Shown here piece after piece: positions 9,700-20,800 of a DNA stretch of 26,262 bases. This DNA comes from Mnemiopsis leidyi (Eukaryota; Ctenophora; Tentaculata; Lobata; Bolinopsidae): contig JH154264.1 of NCBI GenBank assembly GCA_000226015.1, positions 58,488 through 84,749 on the forward strand, written 5' to 3'. The position numbers and the translations under genes were made by a program. The notes under the pieces are model-generated. The model was not told the origin of the DNA and ran no database searches. It saw only the letters and a program-made list of their open reading frames with translations. The first letter of the stretch is position 1, and each line of letters starts with the position of its first letter.

Positions 9700-9953
9700 C
9701 CTAGTCCACCATTGTATGGTTTATCTTAATTGTTTCCTAGTGGATGAAGAGTTTTTGTAATAATACAATATTTTGAAATCAATAATTAACTTTTTATGCA
9801 GCAAGCAATATGGAAATAAAGAATGTTCATATCAATAGTATAAATGGTCAAAAATTTATTGCAGTAGAAATTTGAGCAATGGGAAAAAGTGACAGAATTT
9901 ATACATCAATATACAGCAGAAAAAAGCTAATCTTACTACTTATAAAGCTTGGT

Positions 9954-9954
9954 C

Positions 9955-9987
<33 letters not shown>

Positions 9988-9991
9988 TATG
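9954..9991. repeat. (TA)n microsatellite
   Basis: An alternating AT run broken once by TG (ATATGTATAT). It is a simple-sequence repeat downstream of a TCATAT junction, with no coding potential. Confidence 0.95.
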
Positions 9992-10413
9992 CATGGCTGT
10001 CCGGTTTTTCTTGACACCACTTTTTCCCTAGAAACAAGAGTTTCTTTATTCTTCATACATTAGCAACGATTTTCAATAAATGTGTGTTTCTTGATCCACT
10101 ACTACTTATAAAATTTACGTAGTACTATAGCTCCAAATACTATGGGTGTTCTCGGCAATAGGGGTACTGGAAATCCCGGTTGTAAGCCGAGTTTCCAGCT
10201 AGTATTTATAATTTACAATAAAAACTTAATTTCTAAATACATTTAGAAATGGGTTCAGTACTGTGGCTGACATTTTTGAGAACCGCTGTATCAAAGAATG
10301 ATTAACGATTTTGTGCAAGTACAGTTATTTGCCAGTTTTGATTCAGTTCCTGGTTACATTGTGAATGAGAGCAAGTGTTTTAGTTTTCATAGTGTGGTGA
10401 GTGACGTGTCATT

Positions 10414-10426
10414 CCCCCCCCCCCCC
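10414..10426. repeat. Poly-C tract (13 C)
   Basis: A homopolymer between ATT and TTAAAC. It is similar in kind to the C run at 23721-23732. Length calls are likely unreliable. Confidence 0.9.
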
Positions 10427-10993
10427 TTAAACTTCCCTACTATGGCTACCATAAATAAGCCAAATTGGCCTTCTTGATAAATTTAGGGTTTATTTCCTAT
10501 GGAGAGCCTTTTGATACCAGTGAGGTCTGAAAATTGGTGAATCCAACCTAGTCGGTGAAAATTAGGGTAGCGGCAACCACCCCAAGAAAAGACATGTTAC
10601 CTAAAATTTTTGAAATTTTAAACTTTTCTCAATCTGTTTCTTGTCCAATTTTAGCCGGGGTGAAAAGAGATAGAGACTTTAAAATTCGAGGTATGGTAGA
10701 TCTTGTCACCTTCTGTGCATAAGGCTGTCTTAAAATTCGCCCCGACCCCTTAAAAGTGCCCATAAAATGGCCCAAAAAGGTCTACCAATTGGGGGACAAG
10801 TTGGAGTCCACATACCCACATCAACATAACAAGATTAAGATGTTGAACTTGCCATCAAGCATTCTAGAATTGGATGTTTTGCAAAGTTGGCACTGTAAAC
10901 ATTGATATTTTCCTTCAAATGGAATTCCTTTCAGACTACCTTCATAGGTTGGTAACAAAATTATCGTTTAATGCCTTCTGGTGCATTCTAGAC

Positions 10994-11345
10994 GAGATTT
11001 ATGAAAATATGGCTAAAAATCTAAGTGAATAGAATTTATGAAACCAAACGCGCCATTATGCCAGTCACACCGTTTATCTTGCAAAATTGACCCATATTTT
11101 AACAATGATTTGGCTACCCTTATGATAACGCAGTGGCACAAGCCATAATGTTGTAGGTCTAGCCAGTATGGTGTCCCTCAGCCATGAAAATGCACCCCAT
11201 GAAAAAGTGGCGCCCCTGGTATAAGTGCTAACTAGGAGCAATTTATGAAAATATGGCCGAAAAATCTAAATAAATAACGGAGTTATTTAACCAAACACGT
11301 GAGTTTGCTAGTCGCCCAGTTAATCTTACAAAATTGTCTCATATT
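10994..11345. repeat. Diverged direct-repeat pair of ~105 bp
   Basis: Copy A (10994-11098) and copy B (11236-11345) share GAAAATATGG, AAAAATCTAA, ACCAAAC, CCAGT-like, TTATCTTGCAAAATTG (A) against TTAATCTTACAAAATTG (B), and CATATT, in the same order. Diverged local duplication or two fragments of one dispersed repeat. No function visible. Confidence 0.7.
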
Positions 11346-12636
11346 ATTATTACACGCCCCCTCATTATTATTGGCGCCCCCTTACTCCTGCACCGTCCGG
11401 CATTATTACACTGCTGTGATAGCGCCTCAGGCATAGCCAGGTCTATGGGGGAATTGTGACGCTGTTGCCTCACTAACATTCAGGCCACAAGAGAACGAGA
11501 TCATTTGGGGTTATATCCATATTCTAACTAAAAAGAAGAAAAGAAAGAAGTATCAGTTGGACGTGCAATTAATCAAACTTTTGATTTTACCTACGGATAG
11601 TTGGACAATCAACCAATGTAGCAATTAATCGAATAAGGGCAATTTAAAGGGGAGTGCTCACATCTGAAAACTTATTAGTAGCAAAGTTTGCCTTGCTTCT
11701 ACTGGGAACAGGTAAAGATTATACGGGTTAATAGCTCACATACCATTTGTGCATGTATGATATAGCTAACATAAAAAATGGACGGTGCTCAAGGCCTCAC
11801 ACTCAAGGAGTCTTGTTTCATCATTGACGGGAGCAACCTCCTAAAATACAGTTTAAAAATCAATAAATTACCCCCTAAAACTCAATTTCGATAATACTGT
11901 CTAAATAATTTAACATTGGATTTTTTCTTTCTTCAGTTTAGATTTGATGTGGTCTGCTACATATGACACATGTGGTATCACCTGTCGCCAAGCTAAGCCA
12001 GAAGTGCCAGAGAGCCCATAATAAGCTACAAGACATTAGACCTCTTATTCCATACTCTGTACTCCCATGGTAAAAAAATATTTTATTCTTTGTCTTGGTA
12101 TTACAAAAATATAGCTACAAATTACTTGTCGAGAAATTACCCGACTCATGACGGATATCATCTCGTCAACAAATTACCATGTAGTTACTCTTAAAAGAAC
12201 CAAATAAAACCAAATTCTGGCTTCATCTAAAGATATAAGACTTTTTGAACTTATGAAAACTTGTTTAACTAAAAATCTCGGAAGGCCAGATTCGTCTAAT
12301 GCTATTTGTTTACAAATGCAGTGTAAAATGTTTAATCAAAAATTAGAAATGTCTAAACAAAAAGTCAAACAAATAATTTTGATGAAATGCAATTTTTGAA
12401 CCCACTACCCAGTGCAGCCGACAGTATTGTTGGAATTTTCATATGCATAAATTAAAATTTGTTTGCTAGACGTTGCTTAGCCCTGCTAGCGCGTGGTGAC
12501 AAGACCTCTCCCCCGAAATTAAAAACAATTAAATTTTTTGAATAGGGTCATGACAACTCTCTACACGTTGAGTAGCCCTGTTGCCTCGAAGCGGCAGCCT
12601 CCGGCGTGTGTGAAGCACGATTGCGTGGCCGCGCGC

Positions 12637-13213
12637 AGCTTGTAGGTTGATAACCTACTGTCGCGGCCATCACGCGCTGTCACGCATTTCTGGCCTGGCG
12701 AAGAAATTCTAGACGCGCATCGCCCGTTGACGCGCAGCGCGGTCACACCCCCCGGAGGCGTGGCAAAATTAAATTAAACATTTTTTGAAAAGGGTCGCCA
12801 CGTGAGACAAGTCACAACGTGAAACAATAATTTATTTCGATCTGGGCGTGCGCGATAAATTTTCAAATCTAACAAGAGCCCTTTTTGCTTTTGCGCGCGC
12901 CGCGCAATTCGCCCGCGCGCAAAGAGCACTGGTCATGGTTCGAGCAATACATACGTATAAGTAGTAACTTCACCTACTTAAAAGTTTAATAAGAGCCGTG
13001 AGTAACTTTTTAGTTACCCGACAGTTGTAGGTTGGTAACATACTGTCTGCTGTCGCGGCCATCATCATGCATCACTTGTCTGACTTCGTCCGACCCTCAT
13101 TCGAAGCGAATAAAATGACAGGAGGGTGCGCGCTGCCGTACAATGCATCACGCGCTCTCACGCATTTCTGGCCTGGCGACATGAAAAAATTCTAAAACGC
13201 ACACCGCCCGTTA
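12637..13213. repeat. Internal GC-rich direct repeats within the foldback complex
   Basis: Copy 1 (12637-12734) and copy 2 (13025-13213) share TTGTAGGTTG, TGTCGCGGCCATCA, CACGCATTTCTGGCCTGGCG and CACCGCCCGTT-like words in the same order. Copy 2 carries about 76 extra bases flanked by ATGCATCAC at 13067-13075 and 13143-13151. Confidence 0.75.
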
Positions 13214-13312
13214 ACCCGACAGTAACCATGACCATTAATTTGTCGTTGACGAGATGATATCCGTCTAACGTTCTAACGAAACGGAGACCAGAAAACTGCG
13301 AGCCGCGCGCGG

Positions 13313-13354
13313 GTCGGGTAACACCTCGACAAATTTGTCGAGGTGTTACCCGAC
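13313..13354. repeat. Perfect 42 bp palindrome
   Basis: GTCGGGTAACACCTCGACAA plus A is followed at once by its exact reverse complement; the centre is AAA|TTT between 13333 and 13334. After one C/T mismatch the arms continue with CGCGCG, and the wider inverted repeat extends out to 13245 and 13461 with a loop-side insertion. It is the axis of the foldback complex and could extrude as a cruciform. Confidence 0.95.
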
Positions 13355-14774
13355 TCGCGCGCAGCTCGCAGCTTGTAATTGTTTTCCTGGCTTGCTGCTC
13401 TCCTGGCTGCTCTCCTAACGTTTCGTTATTTAGAACCTTTAACGGAAATCATCTCGTCAACCATTAATTCACATTTACAATTTAAGGGGGCTGTAAACCT
13501 ACAAAAGTTTTAGTCAAATTTCTGCAACATTTTTTGCATTTTTCAAGAAATATGTATGCGGACCAGAGTTAGATACAGCACTCAATAATTTCAATTGTTT
13601 TTAGTATAAGATAATATGGTCATGAGTATAAGAGATGTTTGATGAGCATGAACCGACATATTTTTAAAAATTATCGTTTTTTATTATGTACCTTGATTGT
13701 CTCCAGTCTCATCTTGGTGGATTCTCCCAACTCTGTTACATGGAAAGATCGTGTCAGCAATAAATGTCCATTCCAATTAGTGCTATAGTGCACAGTGCAC
13801 TGCTAAATAACTAATCTGTACCTAAGGGAAAGGTATTGTAAATAGTTTATCTCTCACAGCAGAAGCAAAAATCAAGCGGGGAGGCACAACTATGACATGG
13901 CATGTTTTTAGACATGGTATCTTACTAGAAAGTAAAATGTTAAGCTACCATTTCCTAAAGCAATATGTATTTAAAGCCCCTTTGTTTGATCTCCAAATGC
14001 AGTTCAGACATATCAAAAACAGTAAACATGTTCTAAAAAACCCATTTTACGACTTAACACAACAGTTTCAGAGCACAAGAGTACTTAATACTTTAATTCG
14101 ATTCAGCGTTCGATTTTAGGTGGGAGCTGATCATTAATTCAACTTTTTGACATAAATTATTTTTCATGTCATCTAGCCCTCCGGTACTGATAGAAATTTT
14201 TGAACTCATTTCTTCACTAACTTTTTATGTTGGATGTCACGATTTTTGAAGCGATTTTTAGGCAATCTTTATGAAACTTCGGACACAGATAGTTAACACG
14301 ATTTTGAGAGATGGGTTGACATTGGATTTACGATATCTTACCTCGTTTTGTCACAGCAGTCCGACGGAAAAATTTAACATTTTCTGCTCCCGTCATATCT
14401 GTTTTTAATGTACTAACTTCTAACTGCAGAAAACGATTTCAAAAGATCAAATTAAAAAAAAGGACAATCCTGTTATCACTGCCACCAGAGTTTGTCATGA
14501 AAGCCTTTGGCAGATAAATATATTCATCAATGTAGTATATCACCAATACTTGGGAGTAAGTTTGACATAGAAGGAGACAAGACTCATGAGTGGCTTCAGG
14601 ATAATTTAACTGTGAACAACATAGGATAGTTTACCTGACCCATTGCACGCCGACAGGACCCATTGCTGTCAACTTAATGAAAATATATTTTAGATGTAAA
14701 ACAACTGTTGTCAGATCTCCTACCATGCAATCTCCTCCAAATTTTTCATGAATTTTCTTACTGTAGATTTAGCT

Positions 14775-14867
14775 ATGGCTGCAGTAGAAGAACCTTCTGC
14801 AAAGAGGCAAAAAATAGAAGAGAAACCTGAAGATTCTGCTGAAGATGTCTCCAATGGAAAAGAAGAG
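14775..14867 (+). CDS. RCC2: RCC2 exon 1 (residues 1-31)
   Basis: ATG at 14775, reading MAAVEEPSAKRQKIEEKPED and ending NGKEE, phase 0, donor GAG|GTTTGT. Acidic/basic low-complexity N terminus typical of the disordered RCC2 head. The sequence TTTTCTTACTGTAG ends only eight bases before the ATG, so a 5'-UTR intron or a spliced-leader acceptor may set the mRNA start. Confidence 0.88.
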
Positions 14868-17800
14868 GTTTGTTTAAAGGCAATGCTATGTGTCTTATAA
14901 CTTTATGGGATATGATTGATAAAGAATTTAATAGTAATACAGATATTAAAAAACATTTTACATTGTTATTACACTCAATTAAGTTGTCCCTTGTTCAATG
15001 TTCGCACACTGCAAATGATGGCATCCAGCTTTCCCTCAAAGGATTAGATTATTGAAGATATTTTCAAATTGATTTGCCTAGTGCATAAGGTGTAATTGCA
15101 TTTATCTTTATAAACTGTTTTAGCACATCTTATTAATTTGTGAATCGATCTTGATGTGTTGGCTTATATAAAACTATAAAAGTACTTATCTGGGGAAGGG
15201 GGTAGTATTCAAGAAGACCGACCTAGTCGTCAGACTGGTGCACGAACCAGTCTGGGAACTGGTTCATAATTGTGTCATTGGCAAGTGTTTGTGATTTGAT
15301 GCCAATTACACAATTCAGCGACAAAGTTGGTATTTTTTCCATCTCTTATACTTTTTTGCCCAAGGCAAAGAGTAAAGTAGGTGGGTTAAAGTGGTTGGAT
15401 TTAGGGGTGAGGTGGGTAGGTAGGTAGGTAGGTAAGTTTTGTGGTGTCCGGTGTGACATAGGCCTGTATGGGTTAAACTCTGCAAGATGATAGTAACCAC
15501 GTGAACAAGCTTGTGGGGCTGCTTGTACATAAAGTGTTTTAAATGACGTAAGGTGGCACACACTGCACAGTATGCTCTAGAGTCATGTCCATAGGTTTGA
15601 ACTCGGTATGGCCGGATTTAGGTATGCTAATTCTGGTTGCAAAATAGCCGACAGCTATAAAATGGCAGGCATTAGTAGAAAGGCCAGCCTTATAACATAG
15701 TAGGTAGCAAGCGGAATTCCGAAATAGTGGGTAGCTAGCAAAAAATAGCAAAAAGTTATTAATACCTATTGGTTTCTATGTAGATTGTTGTTCTAAAAAC
15801 TCTACAATTCAACACTAAAAATCGATAATTTAATTGTTTTCATAGAATTATTTATATAGGGAAATTGCTGTATTGATATGTAGATTTATTTTTATTTAGT
15901 TTTTTATTCCTAAGAATCGATTAAACGAATAATCACTACCTTGATGTACTAAACAAAAGATCTGGTACGGGACAGGAAACGTATTAACAACAACAGGAAA
16001 TAAGTCAGCTGTCAGAAAGAAAGGGTGTAACTGCGCCCACGACACTGTGTTGCCTGCATTCATGATGTTCAAAGTTTTAGGAAGGCACAGCACTAAGCAG
16101 AGTTCTTGACGCAATGTTGCCGCCATTAAGTCTGTGTGCCATCGTATCTTTTAGTTTCACCTCGACTTTGTAGCGTTGACTGTCGTTCAGGGTCAATGCT
16201 CGCACTTGGTAATATATTCAACATTAACAGTCGAACGCTATTGTTATTAGTTAAACTTTCAGTTAGCTACATTGCTCTTACTTCATAGCGGTATCTACAA
16301 TAACCAGATAGTAATTTACAATAACTGCAACTTTACGGCGGGATTTAGTCTAAATGAGAGTCGGAAATCTAGCAACTGCATGAGACCAAACTATGGGGCT
16401 GTGGGTGCAATTCTTGTTGTTCTTTGAATAGCCACAAAGCAACTTGGCAATAGAGTTTAACCTTGATCGGCCACATTTTGGGGGCAAAAATTCTTTGCCA
16501 CCAGCTGCACTTCCCAATTTGGGACATGGTTCCCTGTTTTTCCACTCCTAAATGGTGAATTGGAGGGGGGTAACTATTATAATGTTATAAGAATTTAACA
16601 AAATATGATTATCAAAAGCTTTAATATTAAAAAATAATTCTGTTACTTACAGTAGGTACTTATGAAATAGAACATCAAGTTTAATTAGCTGAATATTTGC
16701 CTTCAATAAAAGCCTTAAGAAACATAAATTTAACATTATATATTCTGATTGGAATTAAATCTGTTTGACCCATAAAACATAAACTTTGGTATGGAAAGTA
16801 CAGTGTACACTATACGTATAACTGGGTGCCAAATGACGGTACAATATTAAAACAATGATACAGTTTGGCATTCTCATTTCCTTTCAACTTTACCTAAGCA
16901 ATTTTCTCCCATTTAAAACTTTATTTTAGGTTTCAAATTGAGGATTAAAAAAAGTGGTGAAAAATCTTATCTTCAAATTTGCCTTTCAAGCAGTTTGACC
17001 TTTTGTCATGAAGGTTACATTTTTAATGTGGTCAATTTTGGGGAAAAGTTTATGTTTGCTTTAAAATTTTTATTTTAACTCAAATTTACCTTTTTGTAGG
17101 TGTGGGGGAAAAGGCACTGACCATTACCATGGCACCCTGAAATCTGTCCCATGGTCAACGATCAAAAAACTTGACCATGACCTTGGAAAATTTGAATTTT
17201 TGCCATGGTCAGGGTTCAAAAAATTTGGCCATGACAAACATAATTTAATCATAATTTTTTATATCTAACCAGGCGCACGGTCATTTTGCCAATTTGACAA
17301 TGTTCAAGGTCATAATTGTTGACCATTTGACTACGGTATTTATTATATTAAACAATTTGACCATATGGTCATTTCGAAATTATGACCATGGTCATGGTCT
17401 GACCTAGGCCAAATGCTCAAAAAAGGTGGTCATCTAACCCCACCCCATATTAGTTTAGTCCACATGTAGTCCAGTGAACCGTCACATTAAATTTTCTAGA
17501 CTAATTTGCAATACTCTGTTATCTGTCTGAAAACTGTAAATCTGTCGGTTAGAACTTCAAGAAAGTCAATTCATATACGAGATATTTTACTTACAGGAAG
17601 TTGAAAAGAAGAAGCCATCTGGTATACCACTCATTTGTGGTTCAATGAACTGGGACCTGATGGGACGGGAAAAAAGCAGGGTAAATACAAGTAAGTGGCT
17701 TTGAACTTCCTTTGAGCTGGATAACTTCTAGGAAGCTTCCAAAATTTAGCTAGATTTATCAATGTAATTGACTCTTGGCTCCTTTTAAGTTGCTATTCAG

Positions 17801-20800
17801 TGGTAAGATAAAGAAACACCAATTTTAGAACCAAGAAAGGTGGAACCTGCCTGGACGCCCCAGATTATCAGCGCCCTGTCTGAGGTGCGTGTGACAGACA
17901 TCATAGCTGGACCCTGTGCTGCCCACTCCTTCTTCATAACCGACAAGGGAAAGCTCTTTGGACTAGGTTAACTTTTTGTAACTGAGTGCTATTGCGGTGT
18001 TTTGCGTCATTTTCTTTTGTCAAATTATATTCTTAATCTTAGAATAGCTGCTTTTGCAAGTATATAATAGTAGTGTTAATTGATTCTGTCTAATTGCGAG
18101 CTGATATGATCTTAACTTTGTGTTAACTCCCTTTATGAAAACTTATTACACATGAAACGAAATAAATTCAACCATGACCCAGCAAATTCTTGCACTGAGC
18201 AATAAAACAATCTTTTTTTGAAAATTTCTTGAACCATTCCTTACGAAAAAATAGCGATAAAATACAAAAAAAGCGATAAAATAGCTAATTTCACGTCAAT
18301 GGGCTAAGTATGCAAGATAAGAGTATAATCATAAGACTCTATAGAAGAATACTATCTCCTTTCCATTCGTTCCAGTAGGAACGTGAATGTTAAAAATGAA
18401 AATTTACTCAAGATGAAGCCTAATTCACACGCATCAATAACGTCACTTATCGCTATTTGCTTTGGTAACCAAGAAAATTAATGTCCTCTATGTCATCATT
18501 AGCACACTAAATAATTTAGGCGTGACTGTGTTGCAAAGATTTTTTGTCATCCTAACCAATGAGATAATCGCTAGGCTAATAAATAGTTTTTTAGCATTTT
18601 TCAAGCTTTATCATGTATGTTTTAAAGTCTTTTCTGTCTTCTGTCTTCTGACTTGGTCCTTTCCTAATCATTTTCAATTAAAACGTGGTTGTCGGATCAT
18701 TCAAATGAACACAGAATGCGTCATGAACTTAATACCTGAAAAACGAAAATGAGTTTGAAGTCTAACTTGGCACTGTGCCAAACCCTACCGCTGACAACCA
18801 ATTTGAGCACATGTGATCGTCAACGAGTTATCTTTCAAAATGAGCGCAAATCTACATGACATATCAAATAACGTTCCTATAAAGTTGCACCCTTATCACT
18901 TGACTTGCTAACTAACAAAGGTGGCCTGATATCCACAACACCAGTATAAGTGTATATAACAGTGAGAGCAGTTTAATGGACTGCGAGAATGAACACGCTA
19001 AAAAGACAATACCCCAGGGAGAAACGAGAGTGGTCAGCTGGGTTTGGGAAACACAATACGTCAGGACGGGGCCATCGAGATTCCCTTCTTTGTCGACAAG
19101 AAAGTGATCGGGGCGGCCGTGGGACGTGGTCACAGTATCGTCCTGACTGAAGGTAATGTTAATCAGAAAGTGTTATGACATCATCCATGTTGGCTCTTAT
19201 TTAAATTCATTACTGCTATAAACCCAGACTCAAAGTTCCAAATCGGTGCATGTTGCGTGCTGGTGGAAGAATTAACGGTGAATGTGTCGCACTTGGTGCT
19301 ACACGCCAGATCTGACTACGCTACCTATTCATGTAGCTATTTAGCGTATTTACTCCACTATATTCCCACACTAACTTCTAACAACTCGACAGAAGACGGT
19401 GCTTATGGGATGGGAGAGAACGACATGGGACAGCTGGGTATCGGTACAAACGTTGGTAAGGGTGCCACCGTCACCACCCCCAAACCAGTTCAGCTCCAAC
19501 AGAAAGTGAAAAACGCAGCCTGTGGCTTCGACTTCACCCTGTTCGTGACGAGCAAGGGATTTCTCTACAGCGCTGGGAGCAGCGAGTCGGGGCAGCTGGG
19601 GATCAACGACAATGGGGAGTACATCGAGGGTAGGAAGGTGCGTTGTGCCCACTTAGGTGATATTTGACCCTCAAGGGCTAATTACGTTGTTAACTGACCT
19701 GCGTGTCGCTCTTTTTTCTAATGTAGCAGCTGCTTTCGGATATTATCGTAATGGGCCATGAGTGAACCGCAAAAAATTACTCTTATTAATATACATTGGC
19801 TTAAGTAATTATCGCGATTATTACGATATAGATATCTAAATATCGACCTATTAACCGATCTTTTAGAACAAATGACATCGAATTATTTGGCACGCCGTAT
19901 ACCGACTATAGAAAGATCATATTAATGCTTCCCGGTTGAACTTGAATTGAAATTACAAAATTGTGCGGCCCTCAGCAAAGCTTTATTCCGTTATTAGTGA
20001 CATCTCAACCCACAAGACACAACCTCGATAATCTCAAGTGTAAGGGGTAGTTAGATTGCACATCAATGACGTATAATTGAATTTCCCAAACACATCACCC
20101 CTCATCAAATGAATAATACCCTGATCACCTCTAATAATTTCAGTTGTTCTACACAGCCCATGCAGTTCCAACTCGGGTTCATTCCTTTTTTACCAAGGAC
20201 CCTCGCACCAAGGAAGTGACTAGAGTTCCTAACGTTTTGATACGTTACGTATCCGCGGGACAACATCATTGTGTAAGTAAACAGAGGGCCACAATGGTGT
20301 TATCTTGTTGTTGTACTAAGTAACCGACAGTAATGCTAAGTAGTCAATACTATTAAATTGGTCGTTTGTTGTGCATTTTATGGAACGCGCGAAATGATTT
20401 TACGTGATAAAAGTTGTCATTTTCCATTAAGAAAGCACGCTTTCTTTGTGCGCGCGATGGCCAAATTTTTTGGCGGATGATGCAAAAGCACAGTCGAATC
20501 ACATCATCTCCCATGATATTAGCCAGTGACGTTACAGGAGGATTACAGGAAAAGGTGTGAGCTGTTTCGGACCCGGATGAATAAGTCATTCCACTACAAT
20601 TACTGACATTTGACCTCTTCAGCTTGCCATCTCCGAGAACGACGAACTTTACACATGGGGATTCAACGGCCATGGTCGACTTGGTCATAGAACAACAGAA
20701 AACGAGCTGATTCCTATGAGAGTTCTTCACTTTAGACCTGGCGACAAGAACTCATCCGTGAAAGTAGGTGCCACCGTACATGCCTAGCAACCCGCACATT

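Larger units (their letters stand above)
12126..13461. mobile_element. Nested foldback-type repeat complex
   Basis: A 21 bp end, GACGGATATCATCTCGTCAA plus C, occurs at 12150-12170. It recurs exactly inverted at 13245-13265, and again in the first orientation with two changes at 13441-13461. All three are associated with a TTGTCGAG and TTACCCGACTC module, so the piece at 12126-12170 is a short, internally deleted version of 13334-13461. The inner part is GC-rich with CGCGCG tracts and carries an internal direct repeat (12637 and 13025). No transposase frame is visible. The architecture fits a non-autonomous foldback or MITE-like element, possibly two insertions. The family is unknown. Confidence 0.6.
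9760..14774. other. Intergenic region between divergent genes, repeat-bearing
   Basis: No gene is recognised. This is the shared upstream space of the minus-strand synaptotagmin-like gene and plus-strand RCC2. It contains a TA microsatellite, a poly-C run, a direct-repeat pair near 11.0-11.3 kb, the foldback complex at 12.1-13.5 kb, and otherwise AT-rich sequence. The open frame at 13892-14119 (75 codons) resembles nothing known. The promoters of both genes should lie here, but I see no convincing TATA or initiator. Confidence 0.55.
14868..17596 (+). other. RCC2 intron 1 (2.7 kb)
   Basis: The largest intron of the gene, with donor GTTTGT and acceptor TTACTTACAG. It contains two adjacent hairpins (15231-15315), a GGTA microsatellite, an antisense open frame (15896-16126) and a TGACCATG-rich repeat (17099-17448). 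No additional RCC2 coding exon is needed, because exons 1 and 2 join in phase 0. Confidence 0.85.

Noticed and set aside
12561-12746. Minus-strand 61-codon frame in the GC-rich part of the foldback complex.
   Set aside because: Follows from repeat composition. The second repeat copy does not keep the frame.
13892-14119. 75-codon plus-strand frame upstream of RCC2, possible upstream exon or small gene.
   Set aside because: No recognisable similarity, no splice sites of quality, and RCC2 needs no coding exon there.
18462-18752. 96-codon frame inside RCC2 intron 3.
   Set aside because: Inclusion would disrupt the conserved exon 3 to exon 4 join, and the sequence resembles no protein.
19257-19667. 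Reading the long frame at this place as a single exon starting upstream of 19393.
   Set aside because: The part before 19393 has no RCC2 similarity. The acceptor CTCGACAG at 19392 joins exon 4 in phase, and the part after 19637 is intron.
20353-20730. 125-codon minus-strand frame.
   Set aside because: It is the shadow of RCC2 exon 7 on the opposite strand.
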